Source: Janthinobacterium rivuli (GTDB lineage: Bacteria; Pseudomonadota; Gammaproteobacteria; Burkholderiales; Burkholderiaceae_D). From it: 64,000 bases of DNA. The notes under the pieces are model-generated. The model did no database searches, was not told the DNA's origin, and saw nothing but the letters and a program-made list of their open reading frames with translations. A program made the position numbers and the translations under genes. The stretch is from NCBI RefSeq assembly GCF_009208735.1, contig NZ_WFLJ01000016.1, positions 1 through 64,000 of the forward strand. The letters are read 5' to 3'. Shown piece by piece: positions 8,283 to 16,318 of this stretch. The number at the start of each line of letters is the position of its first letter. The first letter of the stretch is position 1.

Positions 8283-8924
8283 ATGCATCTCTCGAACTGG
8301 CTGCTTTTCTGCAGCGTCGCCCTGCTCGTCACGTTTTCTCCCGGCCCGGCCGTCTTGCTGGCCATCTCGAATGCCATCGCCGTCGGCCCGCGCCGCGCCA
8401 TGATCAGCAGCATGGGCAATGGTTTTGGTTTGTTCATCATTTCTGGCGTGGCCATGGCCGGCATGGGCGTCGTGCTGGCCACCTCGGCCACGGCCTTCAT
8501 GCTGCTGAAACTGGCTGGCGCCCTGTACCTGGTGTTCCTGGGCATCAAGCAATGGCGCAGCAAGACCAGCGTCGTGGCCGCTGCCCCCGTGGTACAAGGC
8601 GCGGCCAATCCAAATTCGTTCTGGAAACTGTTCCGCCAGGGCTTGACGGTGGCGCTGACCAATCCCAAGGCCATCCTGTTCTTTTCGGCCCTGTTCCCGC
8701 AATTCATCACGCCGGGCGAACCCGTGGCCATCCAGTTCACCGTGCTGACGACCTCGTTTGTCGCCTGCGCCATGCTGGCGCACTTGTTCTACGCCAACCT
8801 GGCGCGCCTGCTGAAAACCCAGCTGGCTACGCCGGGCCGCGCCAGGCTGTTCAACCGCATCTGCGGCGGCGCCTTCGTCTTGCTGGGCCTGAGCCTGCTG
8901 CGCCTGCGCAGCAAGGCCGCGTAA
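8283..8924 (+). CDS. LysE/RhtB family amino-acid exporter
   Basis: A 213-residue membrane protein with about six helices. The LysE superfamily signature VTFSPGPAVLLAISNAIAVGPR is near the N-terminus, LAGALYLVFLGIKQWRS is in the middle, and a VALTNPKAILFF block follows. Members export amino acids such as lysine, threonine or homoserine lactone. The substrate here is not predictable. The 3' end lies four bases from the converging hydrolase gene. Confidence 0.9.
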   Translation: MHLSNWLLFCSVALLVTFSPGPAVLLAISNAIAVGPRRAMISSMGNGFGLFIISGVAMAGMGVVLATSATAFMLLKLAGALYLVFLGIKQWRSKTSVVAAAPVVQGAANPNSFWKLFRQGLTVALTNPKAILFFSALFPQFITPGEPVAIQFTVLTTSFVACAMLAHLFYANLARLLKTQLATPGRARLFNRICGGAFVLLGLSLLRLRSKAA

Positions 8925-8928
8925 TTCA

Positions 8929-9690
8929 CTACTGCGACAAAAACGCCTCGATGCTGGCCGCCAGGGCCAGCGGCGTTTCATTCATCGGATAGTGTCCCGC
9001 ATTACCCAGCACCTCCAGCCGGGCTTGCGGGTACCACGCCAGATAAGTGCGGCGCATCAGGGCCGCGTCGAAGCGCGGGTCGTGCTCGCCCACCAGCGCC
9101 AGCAAGGGCAGTTTCGGCGCCGCCCGCATCACCTCCCCGCTGAAATCCGTCCCGCTCCACGCGAGGAAATAGCTTGCAAACGCGGCCTGATCCGCACTCT
9201 CCCACGAGTATTGCGCCTTCCAGTCCAGCCAAGTAGCTGGCAGGCGCCCGCCCGTGCTGCGGGCGATGATGGCGCGCCGCGCCTGCACACTGCCGCTGGC
9301 GTCGAGAAACAGTTGCCGCGCCTCCCCGTCGAACGCCACGCCGCAACAGGGCACGGGCGCCACGGCCACCAGCTTGCGCAGACGCAAGGGCGCGAGCAAG
9401 GCCAGCCGTTCCAGCGCCATGCCGCCCATGGAATGACCCACCACGCTGAAGGTGGCAAAGCCCAGCGCATCGGCCAAGGCCAGCGCGTCGCGGGCCACCT
9501 CGTCCATTGAGTACTCGCCCGCCGCGCCGCGCATGCCGCCATAGCCGCGATTGTCCATGAAGACATAGCTGAAGGCGCCGCCATCGAGCCCCGCTTCCAT
9601 CGGGGAAAAAGCGTGGGCGTCGCCAAACCAGCCGTGCAGGACGATGACGGCGTGAGGGCCATGGCCCACGCGATGATAGGTATTATGCAT
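8929..9690 (-). CDS. Alpha/beta-fold hydrolase
   Basis: A 253-residue hydrolase. HGWFGDAHAF is the oxyanion-hole region, GHSMGG carries the nucleophilic Ser, and EHDPRFD and NAGHYPMNE supply the acid and the His. The lid region (about 130-190) is long. The start at 9690 has AGGAG at good spacing and is preferred to the ATG eight codons upstream. It diverges from an AraC-type regulator 85 bases away, which may control it. The substrate is unknown, probably an ester or lactone. Confidence 0.88.
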   Translation of the reverse strand: MHNTYHRVGHGPHAVIVLHGWFGDAHAFSPMEAGLDGGAFSYVFMDNRGYGGMRGAAGEYSMDEVARDALALADALGFATFSVVGHSMGGMALERLALLAPLRLRKLVAVAPVPCCGVAFDGEARQLFLDASGSVQARRAIIARSTGGRLPATWLDWKAQYSWESADQAAFASYFLAWSGTDFSGEVMRAAPKLPLLALVGEHDPRFDAALMRRTYLAWYPQARLEVLGNAGHYPMNETPLALAASIEAFLSQ

Positions 9691-9775
9691 ACACGCTCCT
9701 GAAAAAGAATGCATGGTAAAAGAAGGTCAAACGGCCCGCCTTCGATGCCAGGTCAAATACTGTAGAGTGTGGGCC

Positions 9776-10537
9776 ATGGATGATTTTTATACGGAAGTGC
9801 CCCGCCCCTTGATCGCCACGGCGCGCGACCATGCCGCCGATGCCGTCTTTCCCAGCCATAGCCATGCGCGCGGGCAATTCGCGTATGCGGCGCGCGGGGG
9901 CATCAGCGTGCACACGCCGCAAGGCAACTGGCTGGTGCCGCCGCAGCGCGCTTGCTGGGTACCGGCCCAGCTCGTCCACGGCATGCGCATGCATGGCGCC
10001 GTGACCATGCACAATGTGTTTATCGATGCGCCCGCCATCGCCGGGATGGGCTTGCCGTCCCACTGCCAGGTGCTGGACGCTTCGCCGCTGCTGCGCCAGC
10101 TGCTGGCCGAGGCCGTGACCGTGGATGCCTTGTACGTGGAACAATCGCGCGCCGGACGATTGATGGCTCTGCTGCTCGACGAGATCGCCGCGGCCCGCCC
10201 CCTGCCCTTGAGCGCGCCCCTGCCGCAGGAACCGCGGCTGGCGCGGCTGTGCATGGACATGCTGCGGCAACCGAGCCTGGACTGCAGCCTGGACGCGATG
10301 GCGGCGCAGGCCGGCATGAGCCGGCGCACCTTTACGCGGCAATTTCGCGCCCAGACGGGACTGGCCTTTGCCCAATGGCGCCAACAGGCATGTTTGCTGG
10401 CGGCCATCACGCGCCTGGCCGAAGGCCAAGCCGTCACCAGGGTCGCGCTCGACCTCGGCTATGCCAGCCCCAGCGCCTTCACGGCCGCCTTCCGCCGCGT
10501 GCTGGGCCAGGCGCCCAGCGACTATCTGTCGAACTAG
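9776..10537 (+). CDS. AraC-family regulator with N-terminal cupin
   Basis: A 253-residue regulator of the NimR type. The N-terminal cupin (FPSHSHARGQFAYAARGG, VPPQRACWVPAQLVHGMRMHG) is followed by two HTH motifs (LDAMAAQAGMSRRTFTRQFRAQTG and TRVALDLGYASPSAFTAAFRRVLGQAPSDYL). The start at 9776 was chosen because the cupin begins immediately after it, although no strong ribosome site is visible. It diverges from the alpha/beta hydrolase and converges on the CatA-like gene with a four-base overlap. Confidence 0.9.
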   Translation: MDDFYTEVPRPLIATARDHAADAVFPSHSHARGQFAYAARGGISVHTPQGNWLVPPQRACWVPAQLVHGMRMHGAVTMHNVFIDAPAIAGMGLPSHCQVLDASPLLRQLLAEAVTVDALYVEQSRAGRLMALLLDEIAAARPLPLSAPLPQEPRLARLCMDMLRQPSLDCSLDAMAAQAGMSRRTFTRQFRAQTGLAFAQWRQQACLLAAITRLAEGQAVTRVALDLGYASPSAFTAAFRRVLGQAPSDYLSN

Positions 10538-11175
10538 GCAATGATGGCGGCGATGCGCCGGTCCAGCGCCTGCGCCAGTTTCTGCACATGGTAGCCGTCG
10601 ACAAAACCATGGTGGGCCTGGGCGGAAAACGGGATGCGCATGCGGCCGTCAGCCTGCGCGGGGCCGAACTTGCCCCAGGTAAAGGTCGGGATATCAGCGT
10701 CGCGGTGGCGGTGGATCGGGTGTTCGATGGCCGCCAGTTCCAGCCATGGCAGGCAGGTGATGAAGACATTGTTGCGCTGCTCGCGCTCCGTCTCGCCCTC
10801 GCCTATGTTGATCAGCGCGGAACTGCTTTCGGCGATGCGTTTCGCTTCCAGGCTGCGTTCGATGAACAAGTCCAACTGGTCCGTCATGGTGAAACGCGTG
10901 TAATTGAGGTTTTCATCGCCATTGATGACGGTATACGAGGCGGGAAAATCATCGATCTTGATCACTTCGCCCTGGTAGATGCGATACATGAACTGATCGA
11001 TCTCCCTGACCGTGTTCAGCAGGCAGAACAGGAAGAAGTGGAACACGGGGATTTTCCGTTCCTTGCACCAGGGCCGGAAATCCGGCACGTCGAGCTGGAA
11101 GTTGATGTTGACGAGGGGATTGTCAAACGCCCGGAACAAGTCATAGCGGTCGCGCCGCTTTTCAAAATTTTTCAT
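10534..11175 (-). CDS. CatA-like O-acetyltransferase
   Basis: A 213-residue protein of the chloramphenicol acetyltransferase type A fold. The catalytic motif H-H-G-F-V-D-G-Y-H is near residue 190, and FHFFLFCLLNTVREIDQFMYR and YTVINGDENLNYTRF match the family. The usual length is about 215. The His of HHGFVDG is the general base in CAT enzymes. Many chromosomal CatA-like proteins do not confer chloramphenicol resistance, so the acceptor is left open. It is the last gene of a minus-strand run starting with the MFS carrier at 12836. Confidence 0.87.
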   Translation of the reverse strand: MKNFEKRRDRYDLFRAFDNPLVNINFQLDVPDFRPWCKERKIPVFHFFLFCLLNTVREIDQFMYRIYQGEVIKIDDFPASYTVINGDENLNYTRFTMTDQLDLFIERSLEAKRIAESSSALINIGEGETEREQRNNVFITCLPWLELAAIEHPIHRHRDADIPTFTWGKFGPAQADGRMRIPFSAQAHHGFVDGYHVQKLAQALDRRIAAIIA

Positions 11176-11212
11176 GCGGCGAGTGTAGACGATGGGGGGA
11201 CTGATGGGCAAG

Positions 11213-11602
11213 TCACGCCGTATCGGCAGCGCTGTCCCGCAAAATCTCCCGGGCCACCTCGGCCACGCCTTCTTCCAGTTCTCCCCCCGTTGGTGCATGG
11301 GCGAAGCGTTGCAATTCCCCGTCCAATTCGAATGCCAGCTCCCGTGAATGGCGCACGATGCCATGCAAAACAAAATACTTCCATTGTTCGTCATTACCGG
11401 CCAGCACCGCTTTGACATACGGGGCGAGACGTGGACCGATGCCTGCCAGATACGGCAGGAGCACGCCGGCCACCGGCCAGTTCGCATCTTGCACCCACTC
11501 GAGGATCTGCGGCATGGCTGGACGGATTTGCTCCCAGCTCAAGGCGATCAGGGCTTGCGCGTTGCGCGTATCGTGCTTATCGCGCGGCAGTGGCAGACTC
11601 AT
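11213..11602 (-). CDS. DUF5071 domain protein
   Basis: A 129-residue soluble protein. The string ILEWVQDANWPVAGVLLPYLAGIG followed by AVLAGNDEQWKYFVLHGIV matches DUF5071, a small helical-repeat-like family of unknown function. It is placed 13 bases after the MFS gene and 37 bases before the CatA-like gene, so the three are probably one transcript. No catalytic residues can be named. Confidence 0.8.
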   Translation of the reverse strand: MSLPLPRDKHDTRNAQALIALSWEQIRPAMPQILEWVQDANWPVAGVLLPYLAGIGPRLAPYVKAVLAGNDEQWKYFVLHGIVRHSRELAFELDGELQRFAHAPTGGELEEGVAEVAREILRDSAADTA

Positions 11603-11615
11603 GCGAGGCCTCCCG

Positions 11616-12836
11616 TCATGCGGTGCCGCCGTGCGCCAGGCCCCGCTGCACTTTCCACGCCAGTGGCAAGGTCAGCAGCAATACGGCCGCCAGCGCCAGC
11701 AGGGCCGTGTGCACGCTCGTATGGTCGCCCAGCGCGCCGAACAATACGGGCGACAGCGCGCCGCCGCCGATGCTGCCCGTGTAGAACAGGGCGAACGCGT
11801 GCTCGCGCTTGCCGGGCTCGGCCAGCTCCGGCACCGCGCCATACAGCACGGACGAGGTGCCATTGAGCGCCAGCCCCAGCAGTGGCAGCATGGCCATGAT
11901 GCCGACCAGCGGCAGCCACAGGGCCGCGACGATGAGCATGGACGTCATCGATTCCGTCAGCCACACGGTCTTCATCATGCCGATGCGCGCGCCCAGATAG
12001 CCGCACAGCAGCTTGCCGAAGGCGCCGCCCACGAACAGCAGGGATAGCGCCACGCCGATGCCGGCCGTGCCCGCGCCCTTGCTTTTCAGCAGGAATGGCA
12101 GGAAAGTCAAAAAGCCCATGCGCACGGCGCTGTCCAGGGTGCCCGTGGCCAGCAGCGCGCGAAAACTGCCTTTCGCGCCGCTGCCCGTGATCGTCTTGCC
12201 CGCTTTTTTCTGGCTGGCCTGCAGCTCGCCCGGCTTGGGCAGCAGCCACCACAGCAAGCCGGCCGCCGCCAGGCCCAGCAAGCCCAGCAGCGAGACGCTC
12301 GCTTGCCAGCTGCACACCAGCAACAGCAAGCCCACCAGCGCGGGTATCAGGGTCTTGCCGATGTCGCCGGCAAAGTTGTAGTGCGACAGCGCCTCCTTCA
12401 CGCCGCCGCCCGCCTCGTGCGTGTCGGTGACGATGGACGAGGCCAGCGGATGCTGCGTGCTGGCACCCAGGCCGCCCAGCAGCAAGGCGATCAGCAGCAC
12501 GGCCAGGCCGCCCGCCTGCCCGGCGATCAGGTAAGCGACCCCGGCCAGCGCCGTGCCGCCCACGAGCAGGCGCTCGCGGCCCCAGCGTTTCGCCATGCGG
12601 CTGGCCAGCAGCTGGAAGCCGGCCATCATGCCCGAGTAGGAACCGCGCAACAGGCCCACCATGGCGTAGCTGATGCCGAACTGCGCCTGCCAGATGGGCA
12701 GGAGCACATAGATCACGTCCGTCAAGCCGTCATGCACGGCATGCGCGCTGCAGGCGGCGAACAGCGAGCGGCGGCGGATCGATTTGTCGGAGGGAGTGAC
12801 TGCGGGGGACAGCGTGGTGGCGGACGGTTCGTTCAT
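11616..12836 (-). CDS. MFS transporter, fosmidomycin-resistance-like
   Basis: A 406-residue carrier with about twelve hydrophobic segments. The N-terminal HAVHDGLTDVIYVLLPIWQAQFGISYAMVGLLRGSYSG resembles the Fsr (fosmidomycin resistance) branch, where an acidic residue follows the first helix. LLLGGLGASTQHPLASSIV and GTSSVLYGAVPELAEPGKRE are further MFS loops. The start at 12836 is the ATG nearest the first helix. The substrate is probably a drug or small metabolite. It is first in the minus-strand run with DUF5071 and the CatA-like enzyme. Confidence 0.85.
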   Translation of the reverse strand: MNEPSATTLSPAVTPSDKSIRRRSLFAACSAHAVHDGLTDVIYVLLPIWQAQFGISYAMVGLLRGSYSGMMAGFQLLASRMAKRWGRERLLVGGTALAGVAYLIAGQAGGLAVLLIALLLGGLGASTQHPLASSIVTDTHEAGGGVKEALSHYNFAGDIGKTLIPALVGLLLLVCSWQASVSLLGLLGLAAAGLLWWLLPKPGELQASQKKAGKTITGSGAKGSFRALLATGTLDSAVRMGFLTFLPFLLKSKGAGTAGIGVALSLLFVGGAFGKLLCGYLGARIGMMKTVWLTESMTSMLIVAALWLPLVGIMAMLPLLGLALNGTSSVLYGAVPELAEPGKREHAFALFYTGSIGGGALSPVLFGALGDHTSVHTALLALAAVLLLTLPLAWKVQRGLAHGGTA

Positions 12837-12966
12837 GGTTTTGCAAGCGGGAAAAACGCGAGGCAGCCAGCTTACACCAATTGGCAACTTCGCATCTCAA
12901 GGCGTGACAAGAATAATATTATTGCAAGATCAAGAGTGCGCAGGCGCCGGACAAGCGCAAGCCAGG

Positions 12967-12995
12967 CCCGGCGCCCTCGCCTCGACGGCGCCGGG
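12967..12995 (-). terminator. Stem-loop after the MXKDX gene
   Basis: CCCGGCGCC (12967-12975) pairs perfectly with GGCGCCGGG (12987-12995), 8 bases past the stop of the MXKDX gene. No T-run follows on the minus strand. It may therefore be a weak or Rho-assisted terminator, or only an mRNA-stabilising hairpin. Confidence 0.4.
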
Positions 12996-13003
12996 TTCCC
13001 GCC

Positions 13004-13330
13004 TTACTTGGCCATCGCATCCTTGGCCATGCCATCCTTTTTCATGTCATCCTTCTTCATGCCGTCTTTTGCCATGGCATCTTTCGCCATGCCATCCTTG
13101 GCCATGTGATCCTTCTTCATGTGTTTCTTCGCCATCGGCTTGTGCATGCCGTCCTGGCCCATCGCATCCTTGTGCATGGCGTCCTTGTGCATGGCATCCT
13201 TGTGCATGGCATCGGCAGAGGCGTCCTTGGCCATGGCGTCTTTCTTCATGGCGTCCTGGGCGAACGCGGTGCCCGACATGAGGATGGCGGAAGCGAGGAT
13301 GGCGGCGACGGTGGTGATGGTGGTTTTCAT
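13004..13330 (-). CDS. Pentapeptide MXKDX repeat protein, secreted
   Basis: A 108-residue protein. A clear signal peptide (MKTTITTVAAILASAILMSGTAFA) is followed by a mature part made almost only of Met-x-Lys-Asp-x units such as MHKDA, MAKDG and MKKDD. This is the penta-MXKDX family (TIGR02953). The repeats are rich in Met, Lys, Asp and His, which suggests metal binding or sacrificial methionine oxidation in the periplasm. That role is inferred. AAGGAC precedes the ATG. It lies 82 bases downstream of the sulfite-oxidase-like operon, on the same strand, so it may belong to the same regulon. Confidence 0.85.
   Translation of the reverse strand: MKTTITTVAAILASAILMSGTAFAQDAMKKDAMAKDASADAMHKDAMHKDAMHKDAMGQDGMHKPMAKKHMKKDHMAKDGMAKDAMAKDGMKKDDMKKDGMAKDAMAK
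13007..13255. repeat. Tandem 15-bp coding repeats (MXKDX)
   Basis: Degenerate 15-bp units such as CATCCTTGTGCATGG recur through the mature part of the MXKDX gene. Three nearly identical MHKDA copies lie at about 13168-13215. Such repeats can change copy number by slippage in whole codon multiples, so the length of the protein may vary between strains. Confidence 0.75.
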
Positions 13331-13412
13331 GATATGTCCTTGTCTCTGGGTTAGTTGGGCAAATGCCCGGTGTGAAAACGACTGCGGTGCTGCAGGGTGC
13401 TGCTAAAAATGT

Positions 13413-14183
13413 TCAAGAGCCGCCAAACCAGTTATATCCTTGGTTCTCCCAATACCCTCCCGGATACGTGTTCGTCACGAAAATGGCCTGGATGTGCTTG
13501 GGATTCTTGTAGCCCAGCTTGGTCGGCATGCGCAATTTCATCGGGTAACCGTATTTCGGCGGCAATGGCTGGCCGTCGTACGTCAAGGCCATGATGGTTT
13601 GCGGATGCAGGGCCGTGGCTATGTCGATGCTGGTGAAATAATCGTCGGCGCAACGGAAGCCGATGTATTTGGCCGTCGTGTCGGCGCCGATGCGCTTGAG
13701 GAAGTGGGAAAACGGCACGCCGCCCCACTTGCCGATGGCGCTCCAGCCTTCCACGCAGATGTGGCGCGTGACCTGCGTTTCCTGCGGCAGGGCGCGCAGT
13801 TGGGGCAAGCTCCATGGTTTCTTGTCGGCGATCAAGCCGCTCAATTCCAGGCGCCAGGCGTCGCCATCGACCTCTTCCACCTCGTCCTCGCCGTAATACG
13901 CGTTGAAGGGAAACGGCCGGGTGATCATGGAATCCGGGTACGTGGGTGCCAGTTTATGCGGGTCGAACAGCCAGCCCTGCACCGTGTCGTTGAAGCGCGA
14001 GACGGCCGTCAGCGCCGTCTCGATGCTGGCCGGGTCGCTGACGTTGCAACCGGTCAGCAGGGACAGGCCGCCCAGGGTCAGGCTGCGCTGCAGGAACAGC
14101 CGGCGCGACGGCTGCTTGATCTGGCGCAAGGCGTCGGCCAGCATGGCCTGGCCCTCTTCTTGCTCGATGATGGTTTTTTTCAT
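13413..14183 (-). CDS. Tat-exported molybdopterin oxidoreductase, sulfite-oxidase/MsrP-like
   Basis: A 256-residue protein with a twin-arginine signal (SRRLFLQRSLTLGGLSLL, about residues 26-43) followed by a Cys in LLTGC. The sulfite oxidase molybdopterin fold shows in RHICVEGWSAIGKWGG, where the Cys should bind molybdenum, and in GFRCADDYFTSID and YGYPMKLRMPTKLGYKNPK. It works in the periplasm, probably reducing oxidised methionine or a related S/N-oxide, as MsrP does. The membrane cytochrome b encoded 11 bases upstream is the likely electron donor. Confidence 0.9.
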   Translation of the reverse strand: MKKTIIEQEEGQAMLADALRQIKQPSRRLFLQRSLTLGGLSLLTGCNVSDPASIETALTAVSRFNDTVQGWLFDPHKLAPTYPDSMITRPFPFNAYYGEDEVEEVDGDAWRLELSGLIADKKPWSLPQLRALPQETQVTRHICVEGWSAIGKWGGVPFSHFLKRIGADTTAKYIGFRCADDYFTSIDIATALHPQTIMALTYDGQPLPPKYGYPMKLRMPTKLGYKNPKHIQAIFVTNTYPGGYWENQGYNWFGGS

Positions 14184-14194
14184 GATCGTTTCCT

Positions 14195-14791
14195 TTAACG
14201 TCCCCGCAGCATGGCGACCAGGGTGCGCGGCACCAGCGCCACCATCAGCAAATGCACGCCGACAAAGCCCGTCAGCAGCGCCATGGCGATGAAGTGGACT
14301 CGGCGCGCGCTCTCATAGCCGCCAATGAGCTCGCGCAGCAGGGGGAATTGCACGGATTTCCACAGCACCAGGCCGGACAGCACCAGCACGATGCAGTCGA
14401 GCATGACGAACAGGTAGGCGGCGCGCTGCACCATGTTGTAATGGCGCGGGTCCGCATGGGCCAGCTTGCCCTTCAGCGCGGCGACGAAATCGGCCAGCAG
14501 CGCGCGCGGCGACAAGGGAAAGAACTGGCGCCGCAGCCGTCCCGTGACGATATTGATGATCAGATACAGCAAGCCATTGGCCACCAGCAGCCACATGGCG
14601 GCGAAATGCCATTGCAGGGCGCCGCCCAGCCAGCCGCCCAGGGTCAGCGCGCGCGGCAGTTCGAACGGGAAGAATGGCGCCGCGTTATAGATGCGCCAGC
14701 CGCTGGTGGCCAGCACCACGACGGCCACGGCATTGAGCCAGTGCGTCAGGCGCAGCCAGGCGGGGTGGATCACGCTCGCTTGTCCGTTCAT
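14195..14791 (-). CDS. Cytochrome b561-type membrane subunit
   Basis: A 198-residue protein with four main membrane helices. HPAWLRLTHWLNAVAVVVLATSGWRIYN carries the first haem His pair, and HFAAMWLLVANGLLYLIINIVTG and RRVHFIAMALLTGFVGVHLLM supply the others. This is the pattern of cytochrome b/b6 subunits that pass quinol electrons to periplasmic molybdoenzymes. The ATG overlaps the DUF1223 stop codon by one base. It lies between DUF1223 and the sulfite-oxidase-like gene in one operon, which supports its role as redox partner. Confidence 0.88.
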   Translation of the reverse strand: MNGQASVIHPAWLRLTHWLNAVAVVVLATSGWRIYNAAPFFPFELPRALTLGGWLGGALQWHFAAMWLLVANGLLYLIINIVTGRLRRQFFPLSPRALLADFVAALKGKLAHADPRHYNMVQRAAYLFVMLDCIVLVLSGLVLWKSVQFPLLRELIGGYESARRVHFIAMALLTGFVGVHLLMVALVPRTLVAMLRGR

Positions 14792-15597
14792 CACATCGCT
14801 CCCTTCGCGCAGGATGCCGTGCTGACGGCTTGCAGGATGGCGCTGCTGTCGGCCCGCTGCACGAAGGCCACCACTTGCAGCTGCTCCGGGCGCCAGCTGG
14901 CGGGAAGTTGCACTTCGCGGCGCAGCCGGGCGCGGCCCTGCGCCAGCGCAACTGGCCCCAGCCACAGGCGCACGGCCGCATCGTGGCGCAGGGTGGCGCC
15001 CCGGTTTTCGCCGCGCAGCACGGTCGAGACGATGCCGCTTTCGCTGATGGCCACATACAGCTGGCCGCCCGTCTGCCCATCCGGCGCGCTGGCATCGGCT
15101 TCAAGCACCAGTTTGCCTCCTGGCGCCGGCGTGGCGGACAGGCCGATGTTGACGGGCGCGGCGGTCGCGTTGATACGGCGGATGGCGGCCGGCAGCTGCG
15201 TATCCCAGCCGCGCAATTCCGTGCCGCCGACGAAAAACTGCGGCGTGTAGGCCACGTGGCGAGGCTGGTGGCGCAGCAGCTCGGCCTGGCGAGAGTCAAA
15301 TTGCGCCTGCGCCAGCGGGTCCGTCCAGCCGATCTGGTCCCAGTACGTGACGTGCAGGGCCAGCGGCACGACCAGGCTGGCCGCGCCCGCCTCCTTGCGC
15401 AAGGCGTTCAGGCGGCGGTCGGCGGGCGGGCAGCTGGAGCAGCCTTCGCTGCTGTACAGCTCCACCAGCGCCGCCGTCCGCGGACCGCTTTGCACGGCGC
15501 AGCGCTGGCCGGCGGCCAGTTGCGCGTATGCGGGTGCCGTCGCGGCCCACAGGCAGAGCGGAACGAGGCTGGCGGCAAGGCGGTGCTTGATGTGCAT
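14791..15597 (-). CDS. DUF1223 secreted thioredoxin-like protein
   Basis: A 268-residue protein with a signal peptide ending near AYA. It has the DUF1223 signature LVELYSSEGCSSCPPADRRLN (about 45-65), in which C-S-S-C resembles a thioredoxin-like redox pair. VTYWDQIGWTDP and YTPQFFVGG follow. The family is secreted and often sits beside oxidative-stress genes; its reaction is unknown. It is the first gene of the operon driven by the SigF-type promoter at 15644-15669, which fits a periplasmic thiol or methionine repair role. Confidence 0.87.
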   Translation of the reverse strand: MHIKHRLAASLVPLCLWAATAPAYAQLAAGQRCAVQSGPRTAALVELYSSEGCSSCPPADRRLNALRKEAGAASLVVPLALHVTYWDQIGWTDPLAQAQFDSRQAELLRHQPRHVAYTPQFFVGGTELRGWDTQLPAAIRRINATAAPVNIGLSATPAPGGKLVLEADASAPDGQTGGQLYVAISESGIVSTVLRGENRGATLRHDAAVRLWLGPVALAQGRARLRREVQLPASWRPEQLQVVAFVQRADSSAILQAVSTASCAKGAM

Positions 15598-15643
15598 GAT
15601 GACTACCCGTTATAGTGAATGAAGAAACGTGCTTGCCTGTCAA

Positions 15644-15669
15644 TTCGCCGCGATGGCGGGATTGGTTAC
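15644..15669 (-). promoter_or_regulatory. ECF SigF-type promoter, GTAACC-N16-CGAA
   Basis: On the minus strand GTAACC (15669-15664) is followed by exactly 16 bases and CGAA (15647-15644), 46 bases before the DUF1223 ATG. This equals the motif described for the Caulobacter ECF factor SigF, whose regulon includes sulfite-oxidase-like genes. The divergent neighbour is an ECF sigma gene with an NrsF anti-sigma gene, so the match is probably functional. Confidence 0.75.
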
Positions 15670-15727
15670 AGCCGCCGGCAAAATTAGTGATATCTATTTT
15701 TTTCAACGCCTGTCACCTAAGGCCCGC

Positions 15728-16318
15728 ATGGAACGAATACCTGTCAGTGAGCACCTGCATGGCACGGAATTGCGGCTGCATGGCTTGATGCTGCGCGGGC
15801 TGGAAGGCGATGCGGCGGCGTACCGCAGTTTTTTGCAGGCAAGCAGTGCGCACTTGCGCGCGTTTTTCCGGCGCCGCCTGCAGCGCTGGCCGGACGAGGT
15901 GGAGGACCTGGTGCAGGAATGTCTGCTGGCCATCCACAACCAGCGCCTGACGTATGACACGGGCGTGCCGCTGACGTCGTGGATCCATGCGATCGCGCGC
16001 TACAAAATGATCGACTGGCTGCGCCGGCATGGGCGGCGCGAGGCGCAGCACTTGCCGTATGACGAAGAAGATAGCGCGCAGGAACTGTTTTCCAGCGCCG
16101 ATGCCGAGGCGGCCGAGGCCAGCCGCGACCTGGGCAAGCTGCTGGCCACCTTGCCGGCGCAGCAGCGCGACGCCATCGTGCATACCAAGCTCGACGGATG
16201 GTCCGTGCGCGACACGGCGGCCGCCATGGGTATTTCGGAAGCCAGCGTCAAGGTGGCCGTGCATCGCGGCTTGAAGGCGCTGGCCGCCAATTTGAGGATA
16301 GAAGGAAGCACATCATGA
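15728..16318 (+). CDS. ECF sigma factor, SigF-like (NrsF-paired)
   Basis: A 196-residue RNA polymerase sigma factor. Region 2 (AFFRRRLQRWPDEVEDLVQECLLAIHNQRLTYD, then TSWIHAIARYKMIDWLRRHGRR) and region 4 (LLATLPAQQRDAIVHTKLDGWSVRDTAAAMGISEASVKVAVHRGLKAL) are complete. The stop overlaps the anti-sigma start (ATGA). The ATG at 15728 gives about 20 residues before LMLRGLEGD, as in relatives, though an ATG at 15788 is also possible. It should direct RNA polymerase to the divergent DUF1223-cytochrome-molybdoenzyme operon. Confidence 0.9.
   Translation: MERIPVSEHLHGTELRLHGLMLRGLEGDAAAYRSFLQASSAHLRAFFRRRLQRWPDEVEDLVQECLLAIHNQRLTYDTGVPLTSWIHAIARYKMIDWLRRHGRREAQHLPYDEEDSAQELFSSADAEAAEASRDLGKLLATLPAQQRDAIVHTKLDGWSVRDTAAAMGISEASVKVAVHRGLKALAANLRIEGSTS

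Noticed and set aside
12967-12995. Treating the stem after the MXKDX gene as a strong intrinsic terminator
   Set aside because: There is no T-run after the stem on the minus strand, so it was kept only as a weak, low-confidence site.
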